From: Pseudolabrys sp. | Lineage (GTDB): Bacteria > Pseudomonadota > Alphaproteobacteria > Rhizobiales > Xanthobacteraceae | Reading direction: 5' to 3' | DNA: 61,746 nt | Assembly: GCA_022843325.1 (NCBI GenBank) | Contig: JALHNV010000010.1 | Span: forward strand, 1 to 61,746 | In this document: one piece after another, positions 25,615 through 34,763 of the stretch | How positions within the stretch are numbered: the stretch's first letter is position 1 | Layout of the letters: each line of letters opens with the position of its first letter | Notes under the pieces: model-generated | Seen by the model: only the letters and a program-made list of their open reading frames with translations | What the model was told of the DNA's origin: nothing | Database searches by the model: none | Position numbers and translations under genes: made by a program

Positions 25615-27909
25615 ATGGGCCACTATCACGATCCTCTATTGGTTTCTTTATCTATCGCTGTGGCAATCTTTGCATCGTACACGGCGCTACTTCTGGCAAC
25701 GCGAGTTCAACCCTTCAAGCGCGGCAGCAGATATTGGTGGCTCGCCGCAGCGTCAATCGCTCTCGGCGGCGGGATCTGGTCGATGCATTTCGTCGCAATG
25801 CTGGCGTTCAGCTTGCCAAATACAGAGGTCACATACGATCTAGGGATAACATTAGTCTCGCTCGGGTTGCCGATTGCAGTCACTGGGTTCGGCTTCGCCG
25901 TTGTAGCGGGAGGAACGAGTCCACTACGGCTGGCGCTTAGCGGCGGTGCAATGGGAGCGGGCATCGTGGCAATGCACTACACCGGTATGGAAGCGATTCG
26001 CTTCAATGGGACCCTCAACTACGCACCTTTGTGGGTAGGCGTGTCGATAGTCATCGCTGTTGCTGCAGCGACCACCGCTCTTTGGATCGCTTGCCAAAAC
26101 ACGACCCATATACAACGGGGGATCGCTGCAGTCGTTATGGGCCTTGCTATTTCTGGCATGCATTACAGCGCCATGGCCGGCGCGACGTTCACTATCGCAT
26201 CAAAGACGCAGGGCCACGTTGCCGGTAGCTCCTTTGGGCAAACAACTCTTGCCCTTTGGGTCACCCTGACAACACTCGCTATTCTGTTATTTGCGCTCGC
26301 CGCGGCCATCCTCGACCGACGCATTGGCGAGAAAACACAACAACATCGAGAGGCGCTTAGAGATAGCGAAGAACGTTTTCGTATACTGGTGCAGGGCGTC
26401 ACCGACTACGCGATCTTCATGCTCGATCCGAACGGGCACGTAACAAATTGGAATTCAGGAGCCGAGCGGATCAAGGGATACACGAGTGACGAAGCCATCG
26501 GGCGCCACTTTTCCATGTTCTACCAGGCCGAAGACCGGGACGCGGGCACTCCGAACAGCGCCCTAAAAACGGCAGAAACCAGTGGACGCTTTGAAGCTGA
26601 AGGCTGGCGCGTGCGAAAGGATGGAGACGCCTTCTGGGCGCATACAGTCATTCAAGCCATTCGCGATGATCGCGGCAAGCTTGTTGGTTTCGCAAAAGTC
26701 ACGCGTGATATTACGGAGAGCAAGAAGGCGCGCGAAAGTCTCGAAGAAGCACGGCAGCATATTGCGCAATCGCAGAAGATGGAAGCGATCGGCCAGCTGA
26801 CAGGCGGAGTCGCACATGACTTCAATAATCTGCTTACGATCGTGCTCGGGAACCTCGATGTAGCCAATTCACTCCTGGAACGAGGCGATACAGGGAGTGA
26901 CCGATTGAGGCGCGCAATTCAAAATGCTCGCCATGGGGCGCAACGTGGAAGCAGCTTGACCAAAAGTCTCTTGGCGTTCTCGCGGCGGCAGCCCCTTGAG
27001 CCCAGGGTAATCAATATCAATCAAGCTCTACAGGATGCCACACCCCTTCTGCAGCGAGCCTTGGGTGAAGACCGGCCGCTTGAGACGGTAGGCTTGGCCG
27101 GCGCATGGAATATCGAGGCTGATCCCGCACAGCTAGAAGTCGCGCTGCTGAATTTAGCTATCAACGCCCGGGATGCCATGCCCGAAGGCGGAAAGGCAAC
27201 TCTGGAAGTAGCAAACACTTACGTCGACGAAAACTATGCTGCCCGTCATCCGGACATTAAAGCCGGTCAGCATTGCGTAATTTCTTTGACTGACACGGGT
27301 CTTGGCATGTCAAGAGAGACCTTATCGCAAGTCTTCGAACCCTTCTTTACGACCAAGGCACCCGGGCATGGCACCGGTCTTGGTCTTAGTCAGGTGTATG
27401 GCTTCGTCAAACAGTCCGGCGGGCACGTCAACCTGTACAGTGAACAGGGTCACGGGACCTGTGTTAAAATGTACTTTCCCCGGGCTTTTCAGCACAGCGA
27501 CACCAGCACTCGGGAGACTTCGTCGTCTCTACTCATGGGGAGAGGCCAACGGGTGCTGGTCGTTGAGGACGACGCGGACGTTCGGCAGTTTGTTTCGGAG
27601 GCACTGCGCGACCTTAACTACAATGTAGTCGCTCTAGAATCGGGAGAGGCAGCGCTAGACCATTTGCGGAGCGAATTTCACGTTGATGTGATCATTACAG
27701 ACGTCATCATGCCAGGGATAAGCGGTCGCCAGCTTGCAGATGTTGCTTTGACTATCTCACCTCAAACTAAGGTGATTTTCATGACAGGCTATTCCCGCAA
27801 CGCTATCGTTCACAATGGCCGTTTGGATCCCGGTGTTGTCCTTCTGCAGAAACCATTTTCGCGTGAAGAGCTTTCGAGTAAGTTAGACTCGTTATTCCCC
27901 GCCAAATAG
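25615..27909 (+). CDS. MHYT-domain hybrid sensor histidine kinase
   Basis: 764 residues. The membrane part (about 1-240) holds the three MHYT repeats SMHFVAM, AMHYTGM and GMHYSAM, thought to bind copper and sense O2, CO or NO. A PAS domain (about 250-365), dimerisation box GGVAHDFNN (His near 400), ATPase with DTGLGM and GHGTGLGLS, and a C-terminal receiver (phospho-Asp in ITDVIMPG near 694) follow. The start gives the usual MHYT opening, HDPLLVSLS...SYTALLLA. Local GC is lower and codon use differs from neighbours, suggesting separate acquisition. No separate output regulator is adjacent. Confidence 0.93.
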   Translation: MGHYHDPLLVSLSIAVAIFASYTALLLATRVQPFKRGSRYWWLAAASIALGGGIWSMHFVAMLAFSLPNTEVTYDLGITLVSLGLPIAVTGFGFAVVAGGTSPLRLALSGGAMGAGIVAMHYTGMEAIRFNGTLNYAPLWVGVSIVIAVAAATTALWIACQNTTHIQRGIAAVVMGLAISGMHYSAMAGATFTIASKTQGHVAGSSFGQTTLALWVTLTTLAILLFALAAAILDRRIGEKTQQHREALRDSEERFRILVQGVTDYAIFMLDPNGHVTNWNSGAERIKGYTSDEAIGRHFSMFYQAEDRDAGTPNSALKTAETSGRFEAEGWRVRKDGDAFWAHTVIQAIRDDRGKLVGFAKVTRDITESKKARESLEEARQHIAQSQKMEAIGQLTGGVAHDFNNLLTIVLGNLDVANSLLERGDTGSDRLRRAIQNARHGAQRGSSLTKSLLAFSRRQPLEPRVININQALQDATPLLQRALGEDRPLETVGLAGAWNIEADPAQLEVALLNLAINARDAMPEGGKATLEVANTYVDENYAARHPDIKAGQHCVISLTDTGLGMSRETLSQVFEPFFTTKAPGHGTGLGLSQVYGFVKQSGGHVNLYSEQGHGTCVKMYFPRAFQHSDTSTRETSSSLLMGRGQRVLVVEDDADVRQFVSEALRDLNYNVVALESGEAALDHLRSEFHVDVIITDVIMPGISGRQLADVALTISPQTKVIFMTGYSRNAIVHNGRLDPGVVLLQKPFSREELSSKLDSLFPAK

Positions 27910-27994
27910 GCACGGCCGGGAGGCCGACTCAATCCGCGCTGCTGTCAGTTTGGTTGTCGAAGACAGTAATCGCAAAGGACGGCACTGACCTGCG

Positions 27995-28141
27995 ATGTGC
28001 GAGAACCGTCGCAAGCTGCAATGGCGAAGCTATGCGTTAGCGTGCGAAGCACTCGCCAAAGCTGATCTGCGCGAAGCGCTTTCATCTATTGCGGCAAAGA
28101 CGCTGGTGGTTTGCTCGACGACGGTCAACCTGCGGCTCTAA
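27995..28141 (+). pseudogene. Remnant of a 3-oxoadipate enol-lactonase-like hydrolase
   Basis: 48 codons. The segment SYALACEALAKADLREA...AAKTLVVC matches residues about 176-208 of the intact hydrolase at 33911-34684 (GYALACEALARADLRDR...KARTLVIC) nearly residue for residue. Everything before and after is lost. It lies between the MHYT kinase and a Bug gene, so an enol-lactonase gene once stood here or a fragment was copied from the locus 6 kb away. Confidence 0.7.
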
Positions 28142-28235
28142 CCGGCAGGTGTGTCGGCGGTTTTCTGGCGGTGAAAAGCAAGCAGCTTGACGGAACAGAG
28201 TCTGTGTCCCTAAGTTTGCGCAGGGAGAAACACAC

Positions 28236-29201
28236 ATGAAAAACATGCTTTCGCGCGCCGGGTTCGCCGCAATCTTATCGATCGCCGCCCTCACAACCGC
28301 GACTGCCCAGGAATGGCCTTCGCGTAACGTCACTGTTGTCGTGCCAGTCCCGGCTGGCGTCACAAGCGATCTCGTGGCGCGCGTGGTTTTCGAGCAGGTT
28401 GCAAAGCAGCTTGGACAGAGCTTCGTGATCGAGAATCGGGTGGGCGCCGGTGGAACCATCGGCGGCAATACAGTCGCCAAAGCCACGCCCGATGGTCATA
28501 CGATTCTGGTTTGGGGCGCCATTGCCGCCGCGACCGCGATCTACACGAAGCTGCCCTTCGACACGCTCAATGATTTCACGCCAGTGGCTGTGTTCGGTCA
28601 AACCCCGCTTGTCGTGGTCGCTACCCCCGGTCGTTACAAGACGCTCGGTGAACTTGTTTCTGCGGCAAAGGCCGATCCCGGAAAGCTGAATTATGCGACC
28701 GTCGGTGCAGGATCAGCCTCCCACTTCGGCGCCGCGCAACTTATGGTGAGCGCAGGGTTCACCGCGCAGCACATCCCCTTCAAGGGCAGCGAATGGCTGA
28801 CGGAGGTCATGGCCGGCCGCATTGAGTTCTCCGTGCCGCCGATGCCGAGTGCGATCAGCCTGATCAGGGACGGCAAGGTGGTCCCGCTCGCAGTTAGTTC
28901 GTCAACGCGTTCCACATCGCTCCCCAACGTGCCGACGATGGTCGAGGCAGGGCTAAAGGAAGACGCTGTCTATCCGTTCTACACTGCAGCCTTTCTTCCC
29001 GCCAAAACACCACCTGCCATCGCCGAGAAGCTGCACGCGGAGATCATGAAGGCGCTGGCGTTGCCATCCGTGAAGGAACGGCTGGCCGCAATCGGTGTTG
29101 ATCCGATGCCGATGACCCAAGCTCAGTTCGCTGAGTTCTTCAAGAAAGACGTTGCCAACAACCAGGCGCTGGTAAAGGCGGCGAACATTCCAACGCAATA
29201 G
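28236..29201 (+). CDS. Bug/TctC-family periplasmic binding protein
   Basis: 321 residues (AGGGAG upstream). The signal peptide ends TATAQ near residue 24. The family pattern is VVVPVPAGVTSDLVARV, VIENRVGAGGTIGGN and NYATVGAGSASHFGA. It lacks the more common GGPxD loop, having AGVTSD instead, so ligand choice may differ. There is no TctAB partner. It faces the LysR gene convergently and may serve the catabolic locus to the right. Confidence 0.92.
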   Translation: MKNMLSRAGFAAILSIAALTTATAQEWPSRNVTVVVPVPAGVTSDLVARVVFEQVAKQLGQSFVIENRVGAGGTIGGNTVAKATPDGHTILVWGAIAAATAIYTKLPFDTLNDFTPVAVFGQTPLVVVATPGRYKTLGELVSAAKADPGKLNYATVGAGSASHFGAAQLMVSAGFTAQHIPFKGSEWLTEVMAGRIEFSVPPMPSAISLIRDGKVVPLAVSSSTRSTSLPNVPTMVEAGLKEDAVYPFYTAAFLPAKTPPAIAEKLHAEIMKALALPSVKERLAAIGVDPMPMTQAQFAEFFKKDVANNQALVKAANIPTQ

Positions 29202-29483
29202 CTGGTCGCCGGCGGGATCCGATGTCTGCGCGTGCGGTTTCGGATTGCGCTTTGACGGAATTGGCCGGAGATCTTCGCCGTCGGAATTCCACTGCCCGCC
29301 CGCCGGATCCCAGCCAATCCCGTGACATCGCCTTTCTGTCCCTTGGGGCGACCACGTTCCAATCGAGCGCCGCGATCACCTCTTTGCAATGCTACCGTAA
29401 GTGCTTCGCCATGCTGTAAGTTGCCGATATTAGACAACTGGCAGAACTCCACAAAGCAACACCGTTTTCCGCCAGCGTAAGGC

Positions 29484-30398
29484 TCACGGCAATCCGCTAC
29501 TGAGAAAGCGGTCGCGCATCATCTGGCCAAAAGTGCGCGCCGACGCCGAGCGGAAGCTGGCTTTCGGCCATAACAAGGCGGAGGTTCTGACCGGTGTTGG
29601 TTCGTACAATGGAATTGCTCGATAGCGGTTGGGTGCAATCCGCAGACCGTGCTCGGAGATAATGGTCGACACGCTGCTCTCGGCGATAGCACCGAGCATG
29701 ACTTCCAGTGAATTCGTCTCACATATAACGTTGGGCTTGGCTCCAACTTGATCGAGGTATTTGTCGATCAGGCGGCGGGTGAGGAAGTCCCTGCTCAGGA
29801 GGACCATGGACTTTTTATCGAGCTCGAACAGCTTCACCCGCTTGCGTGCGGCGAATTCATGTGCGCGGCCGACCACAAGAAACAGACGTTCTTCGAGAAT
29901 CGGCTCGACCTCGGTTCCGTCAAGCGTGGTTGGCGCAAATGCAATTCCCAGGTCAAGAGACCCCGCCGCTAGCCCATGCTCGATTTCGAGGCCGGTCAAC
30001 TCTCGAATGTTCAAGTGGATGCCGGGATAGGCCGTAATGAACCCTCCGAGAATCGATGGGAGCAGTGTGCGGCTGAACGACTGAATGACGCCAATCCGCA
30101 GATCGCCACGGATCATTCCCCCCAGTTCCGACAGGGCGAGGCGCCCCGCCTCAAGTTCACGCACAGCACGATTGGCGTAGTCCCGAAGCAGCCTGCCCGG
30201 CTCCGTCAAGCGGACTTGCTTGCCAATGCGATCAAACAGCAGGCTGCCGAGTTGGGCTTCGAGCTGCGCGATCTGGTGAGACAAAGTAGGCTGCGTCACC
30301 GAAAGCCGCTCGGCTGCTTTTGTAAAATGCAGGCATTCGGCCGCCGCTAAAAAGTAGTGGAGCTGCCGAAGGGTGATGGAAGTGGGGAACCGAACCAT
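29484..30398 (-). CDS. LysR-family transcriptional regulator
   Basis: 304 residues. A winged HTH occupies residues 1-65 (LRQLHYFLAAAECLHFTKAAERLSVTQPTLSHQIAQLE). A co-inducer-binding domain starts at about 92 (GDLRIGVIQSF). It is transcribed away from the amidohydrolase/CoA-transferase operon, with an inverted repeat of LysR type between them. That arrangement marks it as the local activator, responding to a substrate or intermediate of the pathway and repressing itself. Confidence 0.93.
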   Translation of the reverse strand: MVRFPTSITLRQLHYFLAAAECLHFTKAAERLSVTQPTLSHQIAQLEAQLGSLLFDRIGKQVRLTEPGRLLRDYANRAVRELEAGRLALSELGGMIRGDLRIGVIQSFSRTLLPSILGGFITAYPGIHLNIRELTGLEIEHGLAAGSLDLGIAFAPTTLDGTEVEPILEERLFLVVGRAHEFAARKRVKLFELDKKSMVLLSRDFLTRRLIDKYLDQVGAKPNVICETNSLEVMLGAIAESSVSTIISEHGLRIAPNRYRAIPLYEPTPVRTSALLWPKASFRSASARTFGQMMRDRFLSSGLP

Positions 30399-30405
30399 GC
30401 GGCTA

Positions 30406-30424
30406 TTCTATCGATAATATAGAA
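30406..30424. promoter_or_regulatory. LysR-type operator
   Basis: A perfect inverted repeat TTCTAT-N7-ATAGAA contains the T-N11-A core (T 30409, A 30421) typical of LysR boxes. It begins 8 bp upstream of the lysR start codon and faces the divergent catabolic operon. It lies in an AT-rich pocket within GC-rich DNA. Confidence 0.75.
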
Positions 30425-30629
30425 AATAGCCACTGTCCCTATGGATACCGCGCTGCTACGCTCCAGCCAATCTGCCGATAAGCGCAGCATTTTGGCTTGG
30501 GAGAGTCCGAGGCGGCCGGTGCGGATGGGCCGCCGAGCTACCCTGATTCAAATCCAAATCCCTCGCGCGCAGCTAGACGCTGCTCCTGATCTGTGGGGAA
30601 GCCGAACTTATGCAGCCGAGGAAGCTCGC

Positions 30630-31637
30630 GTGAAAATCGACGTCTTCAATCATTTCACACCCGCAAAGGTGTTTGAGCGGTTCAAGAATTTGGCGCCGGA
30701 TAATCCCGGCCTGAAAGCGTTCGGCGCTCTGCCCGCATTATGGGATATCGACGCGCGTCTCCGCTTGATGGAGCAGTTTCCCGACGTTCAGCAGGTGCTG
30801 TCGCTTGCTAATCCGCCGCTCGAATTGCTCGCAGGTCCCAATCAAACGCCTGAACTGGCGATACTCGCCAACGACGAGCTTGCGGCCGTGTGCGGCAAGT
30901 ATCCGAAGCTGTTCCCCACCTTCACGGCGTCGGTGCCGGCCAACAACGTCGATGCCTCGATCCGCGAGGCCGAACGCGCCATCAAGACGCTGGGAGCGCG
31001 CGGCATTCAGCTCTTCACCAATGTCAACGGCAAGCCGCTGTCCAATCCGGAGTTTCTGCCGCTGTTCGAGTTCATGGCGGCGCAGGATCTTCCGATCTGG
31101 ATCCATCCGATGCGCACGGGCGCGTTCGCCGATTACGCGACGGAGGATCATTCCGAACAGGAAATCTGGTTCACGTTCGGCTGGCCCTACGAGACCACCG
31201 CCTGCATGACGCGCCTGATTTATTCCGGGCTCTTCGACCGGCTGCCGAACCTGAAGATCATTTCGCACCATTACGGCGGCATGATCCCGTTCTTTGCGGA
31301 GAAGATCGCGCTCGGCTTTCAGCAGATATTCCACGGGGCACCCGGTCGCAATCCGGTTGCGGAGAAAGCGGGACTGAAGAAGCCGGTGCTGGACTATTAC
31401 CGCATGCTCTACGCGGATACCGCGATCAACGGCTCCGCGCCGGCGACCGTCTGTGGCTATGCGTTCTTCGGCGTCGAGCGGTCACTGTTTGCCACCGATG
31501 CGCCCTTCGATTCACTCGGCGGAAAGCAGATGATCCAGGGCACCATCGACGCCGTGAACAAGCTCGATATCGGCGCCGGCGAGAAAACCCGCATTTTCGA
31601 AAAGAATGCGCGCACGCTGCTCCGGCTGGACGCTTGA
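30630..31637 (+). CDS. Amidohydrolase, gamma-resorcylate-decarboxylase-like
   Basis: 335 residues from a GTG at 30630 with GAGGAA upstream. An ATG 63 codons earlier gives an unrelated, low-quality extension. The opening KIDVFNHF replaces the usual HxH with a single His. Other metal-site residues remain: WIHPM near 158, ISHHYGG near 211 and FATDAPFDS near 290. Likely reactions are decarboxylation or C-C/C-N hydrolysis of an aromatic acid. First gene of the LysR-controlled operon, 2 bp before the CoA-transferase gene. Confidence 0.85.
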   Translation: MKIDVFNHFTPAKVFERFKNLAPDNPGLKAFGALPALWDIDARLRLMEQFPDVQQVLSLANPPLELLAGPNQTPELAILANDELAAVCGKYPKLFPTFTASVPANNVDASIREAERAIKTLGARGIQLFTNVNGKPLSNPEFLPLFEFMAAQDLPIWIHPMRTGAFADYATEDHSEQEIWFTFGWPYETTACMTRLIYSGLFDRLPNLKIISHHYGGMIPFFAEKIALGFQQIFHGAPGRNPVAEKAGLKKPVLDYYRMLYADTAINGSAPATVCGYAFFGVERSLFATDAPFDSLGGKQMIQGTIDAVNKLDIGAGEKTRIFEKNARTLLRLDA

Positions 31638-31639
31638 CG

Positions 31640-32905
31640 ATGGACAAGCCAATGCCCGGCGCCCTCGCAGGCTTGCGTGTTCTCGATCTTTCCCGGGTGC
31701 TCGCGGGCCCGTGGGCCGCGCAGGTTTTCGGCGATCTCGGCGCCGATGTCATCAAGGTCGAGCGGCCGGGCACCGGCGACGATACGCGCACCTGGGGTCC
31801 CCCGTATCTCAAGGACGGCGCCGGCAAGGACACGACCGAGGCGGCCTATTTCCTTTCCGCCAACCGCAACAAACGGTCGGTCTGTGTCGACTTCACTCGC
31901 CCCGAAGGCCAGGAGATCGTCCGCAAGCTGGCCGCGGAGTGCGACATCCTGATTGAGAACTTCAAGGTCGGCGGACTCAAGCAATACGGGCTCGATTACG
32001 AATCGATCCGCAAGATCAATCCGCGGCTGATCTATTGCTCGATCACCGGCTTCGGCCAGCAGGGGCCCTACGCCCCGCGCGCAGGTTACGATTTTCTGAT
32101 TCAGGGCATGGGCGGATTGATGAGCCTGACCGGCCGCAAGGACGGCGAGCCGGGCGGCGGACCACAGAAGGTCGGCGTCGCGCTGACCGATATTCTGACC
32201 GGATTGTACTCGGTGATCGCCGTGCTCGCCGCGCTGAATCACCGCCACGCGACCAACGAAGGCCAGCACGTCGACCTGGCATTGCTCGACGTCCAGGTGA
32301 CGAGCCTGGCCAATCAGAACATGAACTACCTGACCAGCGGCGAGGCCCCGGTCCGCATGGGCAATGCGCATCCCAACATCGTGCCCTACCAGGACTTTCC
32401 CACTGCGGATGGCGACATGATCATCGCCGTCGGAAACGACGGGCAGTTCGCCGCACTGTGCGGCGTCCTCGGCCACCCGGAGTGGGCGGCGGACGCGCGC
32501 TTCTCCACCAACACCTTGCGGGTCAAGAACCGCGAGACGATCATCGCAATGTTGCGCGCCGTGACGGCAACGCGCACGACCACGGAATGGGTGAAGGCCT
32601 GCGAAAGCGTCGGCGTTCCCTGCGGACCGATCAACGACCTCAGCGCGGTTTTTGAGGACCCCCACATCAAGTCGCGCCGGCTCAAGATCGAACTGCCGCA
32701 CCCGACCGCAGGCACCATACCGCTGGTCGGAAGTCCGATCCGGATGTCGGCGACGCCGGTCGAATACCGGTCGCCGCCCCCGCTGCTTGGCGAACACACA
32801 CTGGCCGTGCTCGAAGAGATCCTGGGCCTGAGCCTCAGCGACGTCAGCAAGCTGGCCGAAAGTAAAATTGTCGCGTCGTCGGACTTTCCAGGGCCGCCGA
32901 GATGA
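31640..32905 (+). CDS. CaiB/BaiF-family (class III) CoA-transferase
   Basis: 421 residues. The N-terminus GLRVLDLSRVLAGPWAAQ...GADVIKVERPGTGDDTR and the block SITGFGQQGPY...GYDFLIQGMGG, with the catalytic Asp near residue 155, are diagnostic. These enzymes activate carboxylic acids by moving CoA from a donor thioester. The last 10-15 residues overlap sequence that in another frame still encodes enoyl-CoA hydratase, so the 3' end may be a deletion junction. It overlaps the next frame by 4 bp. Confidence 0.92.
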   Translation: MDKPMPGALAGLRVLDLSRVLAGPWAAQVFGDLGADVIKVERPGTGDDTRTWGPPYLKDGAGKDTTEAAYFLSANRNKRSVCVDFTRPEGQEIVRKLAAECDILIENFKVGGLKQYGLDYESIRKINPRLIYCSITGFGQQGPYAPRAGYDFLIQGMGGLMSLTGRKDGEPGGGPQKVGVALTDILTGLYSVIAVLAALNHRHATNEGQHVDLALLDVQVTSLANQNMNYLTSGEAPVRMGNAHPNIVPYQDFPTADGDMIIAVGNDGQFAALCGVLGHPEWAADARFSTNTLRVKNRETIIAMLRAVTATRTTTEWVKACESVGVPCGPINDLSAVFEDPHIKSRRLKIELPHPTAGTIPLVGSPIRMSATPVEYRSPPPLLGEHTLAVLEEILGLSLSDVSKLAESKIVASSDFPGPPR

Positions 32906-33201
32906 CGTTTACCGGTGATCCGATCAATGCACAGGAAGTGCTGGCGGGCGGGCTCGTTTCCAAGGTCGTGCCGGCGGCTTCACTGCCCGACGAGGCGCTC
33001 AAGCTGGCCGGGCGCATCGCCGCCAATCCGGGCCATCAACTCCGCATGGCCAAGAGGCTGATCCGCGAGGCGCAGACCGGCCGGCTGGAAGCCACGCTTG
33101 AAATGTCGGCCGCCTTCCAGGCGCTCGCGCATTCGACCGAAGAAAATCGCACGCTGATCGCCGAGGCCGTCGCGCGCATTTCCAAATCGCAGAAAGGGTA
33201 A
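32902..33201 (+). pseudogene. Enoyl-CoA hydratase/isomerase, C-terminal third only
   Basis: 99 residues that match only the end of crotonase-family proteins: FTGDPINAQEVLAGGLVSKVVP, then the helical trimerisation tail HQLRMAKRLIREA. The CoA-binding and oxyanion-hole regions are missing. Upstream of the ATG, the same frame still reads VVGLSRAAEM, which fits the family, before a stop at about 32866. A deletion has therefore probably removed the first two thirds and brought the rest against the CoA-transferase gene. It is unlikely to be catalytic. The open frame and ATGA coupling mean a short protein may still be made. Confidence 0.8.
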
Positions 33202-33206
33202 TTCTG

Positions 33207-33905
33207 ATGAAGACCGAAACCGTCATCGTTCCGATGCGCGACGGCAAGATGAGCGCCTATGTCGCCTATCCGGACAAGACTCCGACCGGAGCAATCATCG
33301 CCATCATGGAAATCTGGGGCGTCAACGACACGATGCGCGCACATGCGCATGAATTTGCCGAGGCCGGCTTCGTCTGCCTGGTCCCCGACTTGTTCTGGCG
33401 TCAAGAACCCGGTGTAGAACTGTCCGACCGCAACCCGGCGCATGTCGAGAAGGCGTTCGATCTCTATTACAATTTCGACTACGACCTCGGTGTCCAGGAC
33501 ATGGAGGACACCCGCGCCTATCTTAAGACTTTGAGCGCGGTCAATGGCAAGGTCGGCGCCGTCGGCTACTGCCTTGGCGGCAAGCTATGTTACCTTATGT
33601 GCTGCCGGACGGATATCGACTGCGCCGTTGCTTATTACGGGACCTATATCGAGCATAACATCCGCGAAGTGGGCAACCTTCACCGCCCCTTCGTTCTGCA
33701 CATGGCGATGAAAGACCGCTGGGTGCAGAAGGAAGTCAACGAGCTTCTGGAACGCAAGTTGTCGCCCAATCCGCTGGTTGAAATTCACAAGTACCCCGGC
33801 GCGGATCACGCTTTCGCGCGGCATGGCGGACTGACCTACAGCAAACCGGAGGCAGACCGCGCGCTCGCTCTCTCCGTCGACTTCTTCCACAAACATCTGG
33901 ATTAA
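33207..33905 (+). CDS. Dienelactone hydrolase family protein
   Basis: 232 residues (AAAGGGTAA upstream). The catalytic triad of carboxymethylenebutenolidase-type enzymes is visible: Cys in GYCLGG near 119, an Asp in AMKDRWV, and His in GADHAFAR near 204. Dienelactone hydrolase opens dienelactone to maleylacetate in chlorocatechol-type pathways. Relatives act on other lactones and esters. Position between a CoA-transferase gene and an enol-lactonase-like gene fits a ring-cleavage lower pathway. Confidence 0.9.
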   Translation: MKTETVIVPMRDGKMSAYVAYPDKTPTGAIIAIMEIWGVNDTMRAHAHEFAEAGFVCLVPDLFWRQEPGVELSDRNPAHVEKAFDLYYNFDYDLGVQDMEDTRAYLKTLSAVNGKVGAVGYCLGGKLCYLMCCRTDIDCAVAYYGTYIEHNIREVGNLHRPFVLHMAMKDRWVQKEVNELLERKLSPNPLVEIHKYPGADHAFARHGGLTYSKPEADRALALSVDFFHKHLD

Positions 33906-33910
33906 TTGTC

Positions 33911-34684
33911 ATGCCAGCGCTCGACACCCAGATTACCGTTCGGTGTGAAGGCAGCGGACCTCCGCTTGTGCTGCTTCATTGCCTCGGCGTCGATCACCGA
34001 TTCTGGGATTTCGCCAGTCCGCTTGGCACAGACTTCACGATCTATCGCTACGATCTGCCCGGTCACGGGACGACCCCGGCGCCCAAAAGCGCCTACGATA
34101 TCGAAGACCTGTCGGACCAGCTCGCCGCCATCATGCGGGCGCAAGGCGTTGCCCGGGCCAGCATTGCGGGAATTTCGCTGGGCGGTCTGATCGCGCAGGA
34201 CTTCGCGGCGCGTTATGCGGGGATGGTCGACAAGCTCGTCCTGGTGGATACGACCCCGCGCTACACCGACGAAATGCGCTCGATGTGGGCGGAACGTGCA
34301 GCAACCGCGCGCACCAAAGGCGTCACGGCCATGGTCGACCCGCTTCTTAAAATCTGGTTCTCGGCCGACGCAGCCACGAGAAATCCCGCTGCCGTGGACT
34401 ATGTCCGGAACGCGCTCAGCCGCGCCGACGGCGAAGGATATGCCCTGGCTTGCGAGGCGCTCGCCCGCGCCGACCTGCGGGACCGCGCGCCGAAGATCAA
34501 GGCGCGGACACTGGTCATATGCGGTGACGACGATATCCCGAGTTTTCTGGATGCGGCGCGCTGGCTGTCCGCAAACATCGCGGGCGCAGAATTGTCGTGG
34601 ATCCCGCAAACGCGTCATGCCTCGGTCATTGAAGATCCTCAATCCGCCGTGCGGATCATGAAGTCTTTTCTGCAAAAGGCCTGA
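33911..34684 (+). CDS. Alpha/beta hydrolase, 3-oxoadipate enol-lactonase-like
   Basis: 257 residues. It has LLHCLGVDHRFW in the oxyanion region, nucleophile elbow GISLGGL near 97, an acidic residue in VICGDDDIPS near 203 and His in RHASVIE near 234. The overall layout follows PcaD, which hydrolyses 3-oxoadipate enol-lactone in the beta-ketoadipate pathway. A broken copy of its middle lies at 27995. It is 5 bp after the dienelactone hydrolase gene and clearly cotranscribed. Confidence 0.85.
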   Translation: MPALDTQITVRCEGSGPPLVLLHCLGVDHRFWDFASPLGTDFTIYRYDLPGHGTTPAPKSAYDIEDLSDQLAAIMRAQGVARASIAGISLGGLIAQDFAARYAGMVDKLVLVDTTPRYTDEMRSMWAERAATARTKGVTAMVDPLLKIWFSADAATRNPAAVDYVRNALSRADGEGYALACEALARADLRDRAPKIKARTLVICGDDDIPSFLDAARWLSANIAGAELSWIPQTRHASVIEDPQSAVRIMKSFLQKA

Positions 34685-34763
34685 CGGGTGGATTAGGACC
34701 ACCGCGACGAAAACGAGAATTCAACTCGAGCAACACCACACGAACGAAAATAGGGAGGTTTAG

